A stretch of 64,000 nt of DNA from Segatella hominis. GTDB taxonomy: Bacteria; Bacteroidota; Bacteroidia; Bacteroidales; Bacteroidaceae. The stretch covers positions 2,749,501 through 2,813,500 of the forward strand of contig NZ_CP137559.1 of the NCBI RefSeq assembly GCF_019249725.2, read 5' to 3'. How positions within the stretch are numbered: position 1 is the first letter of the stretch; every line of letters starts with the position of its first letter. The translations under genes and the position numbers were made by a program. Positions 61,141 to 64,000 of the stretch are shown in pieces. A model generated the notes under the pieces. That model did no database searches. It was given only the letters and a program-made list of their open reading frames with translations, and had not been told where the DNA came from.

Positions 61141-62853
61141 ATGAACATCAAGTACAACAAAGCCCTGTGGATTGTCACCATCCTTGCTATCGTGATGCTG
61201 GTTCCTTTCCTCGGGCTTACCGAATTCAATACCAAGGGAGAGCCTCGCGAGGCTGTAGTTGCCTACACCATGCTGGAGCATGGCAACTGGATATTGCCTA
61301 TCAATAATGGAGGCGATATTCCTTACAAACCACCATTCTTCCACTGGTGCATCGCCTTCTTCTCGCTCTTTGCCGGACACGTAAGCGAATTCACATCCCG
61401 TCTGCCGTCTGCTGTATCGCTGATATTGATGACCATCGGCGGCTTTATATTCTTTGCCAAGCGCAAGGATACCCAGACGAGTCTCATCGCAGCCATCCTC
61501 ACGCTGACTGCTTTCGAAGTGCATCGTGCAGGAATCAACTGCCGTGTGGATATGGTGAACACCGCCTTCATGGTGGGAGCCATGTATCTGCTCTACCGTT
61601 GGTGGGAAAAGGGAAAACATCAACTGCCCTGGCTTGCCATCCTCTGCATGAGTGGCGCCACGCTGACCAAGGGACCAGTAGGCATCATCCTGCCTTGTTT
61701 TGTGATGGGTGTCTTCATGCTCACACAGAGAGAAAATTTCTGGGGCATCGTCTGGCGAATGGCAGCAACTGCGGTACTCTCTCTCATCATCCCATTCTGC
61801 TGGTACTATGCCGCCTATCTCCAGGGTGGCAACGAGTTCCTGGAACTGGTAAAGGAAGAGAATATCGACCGCTTTATGGGAAAGATGGCCTACGAGTCGC
61901 ATGAAAACCCTGCCTGGTACAATCTGCTTACGCTCATCACCGGTTGGCTGCCTTATACCTTATTATTATTGTTCTCTCTCTTTATCCTGCCCTGGAAGAA
62001 ATTCTCCAAGAGTAAGTTTGTAGAGAATGCGAAAAAGGCTACCTCGCTCCAGGTATTCACCTGGCTTGCTTTCCTCCTGGTACTCTTCTTCTACTGCATC
62101 CCGAAGAGCAAGCGAAGCGTTTACCTGCTGCCTTGCTATCCGTTCATGGCTTATCTCATCGCTGAATACATCGTTTGGATGATGAAGGAGAAGATGGGAG
62201 CATTCAAGGTATATGGAGGGGTAATAGCATCGCTCGCCATCCTGCTTATCGTAGCAAGAATCGCAGTTTCATGCGGATTGATACCTGACACTATCTTCCA
62301 CGGCAGACATGCAGCAGAAAACGCAGCCATGCTCCATGCTTTGGAAAAAGGACCTCAGAGTATCGCAGAAGGCATAGGATATCTGTTCTTCATATTGTGC
62401 ATTTATGGCATTTATGCTACGTTCCAATCACTCCGCAGGAATCATACTGGCAGCATCGTAGGTCATACGTTGATTACCATCATCAGCCTCTTCTTGATAC
62501 TGGACTCTACGCTTCAGCCAACTGTGCTCAACACCAAGGCCGACAAGCGCTGGGCACCAGTAATAGAAAAGAAGTTTGATACATCCAAGCTCTATTCCTA
62601 CATGTCAATCGATATGCTCCACTTCTTCAGCCTCAACTTCTATTTAGGCGACAAGATCCAGCAGTTCGACAAGACACTTCCACAAGACGGCATCGTGATG
62701 GTATCAAATGATGATATCCAGATTTTCACGGAGAAATATGGCAGGAATTATACTTTCGAAAAGGTATGGGAGATTCCGAGAACTGCAGAAACCCGCTGCC
62801 CCGTAGGTTTCTACCGTTTCGTGAAAACAAGCGCTAATTTGGCTTGCAACTAA
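61141..62853 (+). CDS. GT39/ArnT-like polyprenyl-phosphate-dependent glycosyltransferase
   Basis: 570 residues with about a dozen membrane helices. The catalytic first loop is FNTKGEPREAVVAYTMLEHGNW (Asp replaced by Asn in the D/N-Glu arrangement; Glu in GEPREA is the family pair), then GGDIPYKPPFFHW. VDMVNTAFMVGAMYLLYRWWEKG is also typical of PMT/ArnT. A soluble C-terminal domain covers about 470-570. The enzyme takes a sugar from polyprenyl phosphate at the outer face of the inner membrane. The ArnC/GtrB-like gene next door (convergent) would make that donor. Confidence 0.9.
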   Translation: MNIKYNKALWIVTILAIVMLVPFLGLTEFNTKGEPREAVVAYTMLEHGNWILPINNGGDIPYKPPFFHWCIAFFSLFAGHVSEFTSRLPSAVSLILMTIGGFIFFAKRKDTQTSLIAAILTLTAFEVHRAGINCRVDMVNTAFMVGAMYLLYRWWEKGKHQLPWLAILCMSGATLTKGPVGIILPCFVMGVFMLTQRENFWGIVWRMAATAVLSLIIPFCWYYAAYLQGGNEFLELVKEENIDRFMGKMAYESHENPAWYNLLTLITGWLPYTLLLLFSLFILPWKKFSKSKFVENAKKATSLQVFTWLAFLLVLFFYCIPKSKRSVYLLPCYPFMAYLIAEYIVWMMKEKMGAFKVYGGVIASLAILLIVARIAVSCGLIPDTIFHGRHAAENAAMLHALEKGPQSIAEGIGYLFFILCIYGIYATFQSLRRNHTGSIVGHTLITIISLFLILDSTLQPTVLNTKADKRWAPVIEKKFDTSKLYSYMSIDMLHFFSLNFYLGDKIQQFDKTLPQDGIVMVSNDDIQIFTEKYGRNYTFEKVWEIPRTAETRCPVGFYRFVKTSANLACN

Positions 62854-62872
62854 AAAAAATATTTCAAAAGAG

Positions 62873-62902
62873 GGGGTGTGTCATAAATCCACGACACACC
62901 CC
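62873..62902. terminator. GGGTGTGTC-type terminator hairpin
   Basis: 10-bp stem GGGGTGTGTC (62873-62882) / GACACACCCC (62893-62902) with a 10-nt loop and A/T flanks on both sides, between convergent genes. Sequence-related to the hairpin at 34395-34427. Confidence 0.85.
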
Positions 62903-62930
62903 TTCTTATTTTTTATGATTTCAATATGAA

Positions 62931-63860
62931 TTATACTCTTTCCTCGATAAAATATCTCGGTCTGCGTTTTACCTCGGTATAGATTTTTCCGATATAGACA
63001 CCTGTAACACCCACGCCAGTAGTGATAATGCCACCGATGAACCAGAGGGAAACAAGCAAGGAAGTCCAACCCTGTATCGTCTTGCCCTGGAAATGTTCTA
63101 TCAGCGCAAAGATAATCATGATGAAAGACACCAATGTCATCAGCAATCCTACAAAGGTGATGAAACGCAAAGGAGCTACAGAGAATGAAGTGATGCCATC
63201 GATACTGAAACTCAGCATCTTGGTAAGCGGATATTTACTCTCGCCTGCCTCACGCGCCTTGCGGTCGTAATAAACAAAGCCCTCCTGGAAACCGAGTTGG
63301 CGAACAATGGCACGCAAGAAAAGATTGCGCTCTGGATACTGCATCAGCGCCTTCAGCGTGCGATTCGTCATCATACGGAAGTCGGCATGATTGTAAACCG
63401 TCTCCTTATCCACACTCTGCATCAGCTTATAAAAAGCCTGGGCGGTAAAGCGCTTAAAGAAAGTATCTGTCTTACGCTCCTTGCGCACACCATAGATGAT
63501 ATCTTTGCCTTCCTGCACCTGGCGCACCATATCGATGATTACATTCTCATCATCCTGCAGATCCGCATCGATGCTCACCATCGCATCACAATGGTCGATG
63601 GAAGCCTCCATACCTGCCCAGAGTGCATTCTGGTGCCCTCGGTTATGAGAAAGTTTGATTCCTCTCACGTACGAATGTTTTTCTGCCCCTTCCCGGATGA
63701 GTTGCCAGGTAGTATCGCGACTGCCGTCATCCACCAATAGCAAATTGGTTTCAGCACCCGTCTCTGCCTTGATTTTCGCCACCAAATTCCCCAAAACTTC
63801 CAGGGTCTTAGGCAAAACCTCCTGCTCATTATAGCAAGGTATTACGATGTTTATTTTCAT
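62931..63860 (-). CDS. Polyprenyl-phosphate glycosyltransferase, DPM1/ArnC/GtrB-like (GT2)
   Basis: 309 residues. The GT-A domain opens INIVIPCYNEQEVLPKTLEVL, with LLLVDDGSRDTTWQLI and MVSIDADLQDDENVI (DAD motif). The acceptor Lys/Arg region is AREAGESKYPLTKML. Two C-terminal membrane helices (about 228-250 and 265-290) precede GVYIGKIYTEVKRRPRYFIEERV, the ending shared with ArnC and GtrB. It loads a sugar onto undecaprenyl phosphate on the cytoplasmic side, probably for the GT39 enzyme encoded just beyond the shared terminator. Confidence 0.93.
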   Translation of the reverse strand: MKINIVIPCYNEQEVLPKTLEVLGNLVAKIKAETGAETNLLLVDDGSRDTTWQLIREGAEKHSYVRGIKLSHNRGHQNALWAGMEASIDHCDAMVSIDADLQDDENVIIDMVRQVQEGKDIIYGVRKERKTDTFFKRFTAQAFYKLMQSVDKETVYNHADFRMMTNRTLKALMQYPERNLFLRAIVRQLGFQEGFVYYDRKAREAGESKYPLTKMLSFSIDGITSFSVAPLRFITFVGLLMTLVSFIMIIFALIEHFQGKTIQGWTSLLVSLWFIGGIITTGVGVTGVYIGKIYTEVKRRPRYFIEERV

Positions 63861-63877
63861 ATCAATCTGTTTTTCTG

Positions 63878-63908
63878 CAAAAATACAAGAAAAATCTTAA
63901 ACAACCAA
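63878..63908 (-). promoter_or_regulatory. Promoter of the GtrB-like gene
   Basis: On the minus strand TTG (63908-63906), a 20-nt spacer, then TATTTTTG (63885-63878). The ATG at 63860 is about 12 nt after the predicted start. Confidence 0.65.
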
Positions 63909-63943
63909 GCCCAAACCTCATCTTTTATGAAATCCACCTGATA

Positions 63944-64000
63944 TTATTTCCCCAACAGAGTATTTATTGGATTTTCAGAACTGCTTTTCGCAACACAATC
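63944..64000 (-). CDS. Possible C-terminal end of a gene running in from the right
   Basis: On the minus strand the frame is open from the window edge to a TAA at 63944-63946, giving 18 residues ending NPINTLLGK. The size is too small to name a family, and chance openness is likely in such a short stretch. It is recorded only because the edge prevents a decision. Confidence 0.2.
   Translation of the reverse strand, partial: DCVAKSSSENPINTLLGK

Noticed and set aside
61078..61902. Minus-strand open frame of 274 codons opposite the GT39 gene
   Set aside because: It is antisense to conserved GT39 motifs, including the catalytic loop, and its product resembles nothing.

Overview
The window is Bacteroidota chromosome, most likely Prevotellaceae and close to Prevotella/Segatella copri (inference). 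The evidence is the promoter style (TTG about 19-21 nt before TAnnTTTG, seen many times), a sigma/FecR/TonB-receptor locus, DUF4249/DUF4271/DUF6089-type proteins, three OmpH genes beside bamA, FISUMP and BspA-like domains, and a Bacteroidota-type tRNA-Gln. No rRNA, CRISPR array, prophage or insertion sequence is visible. Most of the window is ordinary core chromosome, with accessory stretches around 34.4-42.8 kb and 49-59 kb.

Layout. 0-4 kb: a partial EEP hydrolase, a rhomboid protease, HU, and the kduI-kduD uronate pair. 4.2-9.4 kb: a trans-envelope signalling operon (ECF sigma factor, STN-type TonB receptor, DUF4249 lipoprotein, FecR anti-sigma). 9.4-15.9 kb: minus-strand housekeeping genes (xerD, metK, DUF4271, hemD, rnpA, yidD, tyrS, tRNA-Gln). 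16-17.2 kb: aroQ and an O-methyltransferase. 17.3-27.3 kb: envelope biogenesis (LolC/E-like permease, rbfA, murI, three OmpH chaperones, bamA, uppS, DUF6089 and a large lipoprotein). 27.6-34.2 kb: pckA, upp, a TGS-domain nucleoside kinase and a Na/Pi transporter, with an unusual polypurine tract before upp.

34.4-42.8 kb is the least understood part. Seven co-directional genes encode only secreted proteins: an LPP20/FlgT-like protein, a DUF6175 protein, a CsgG/LpoB-like protein, a FISUMP lipoprotein, a beta-barrel protein with an FlgT-like segment, and two small lipoproteins. On one side is a divergent putative regulator. On the other is a Ser/Thr kinase with a BspA-like extracytoplasmic domain. 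I propose it as an undescribed outer-membrane assembly or surface system (inference).

42.9-57.5 kb: an epimerase, a PAP2 enzyme, miaB, an MsbA-like exporter, a lipid A acyltransferase, a LPS-type sugar kinase and a glycosyltransferase run ending in glf, together pointing to a galactofuranose-containing surface glycan. 57.5-59.06 kb: an orphan ATPase gene, then a compact regulatory island. The island has two different pairs of tandem palindromes, each at 15-bp spacing, and a promoter that leads only to a very strong terminator (candidate small RNA or relic operon). 59-64 kb: an LTA-synthase-like phosphotransferase, a GT39 enzyme and an ArnC/GtrB-like transferase, probably for lipid-linked sugar decoration of the envelope.
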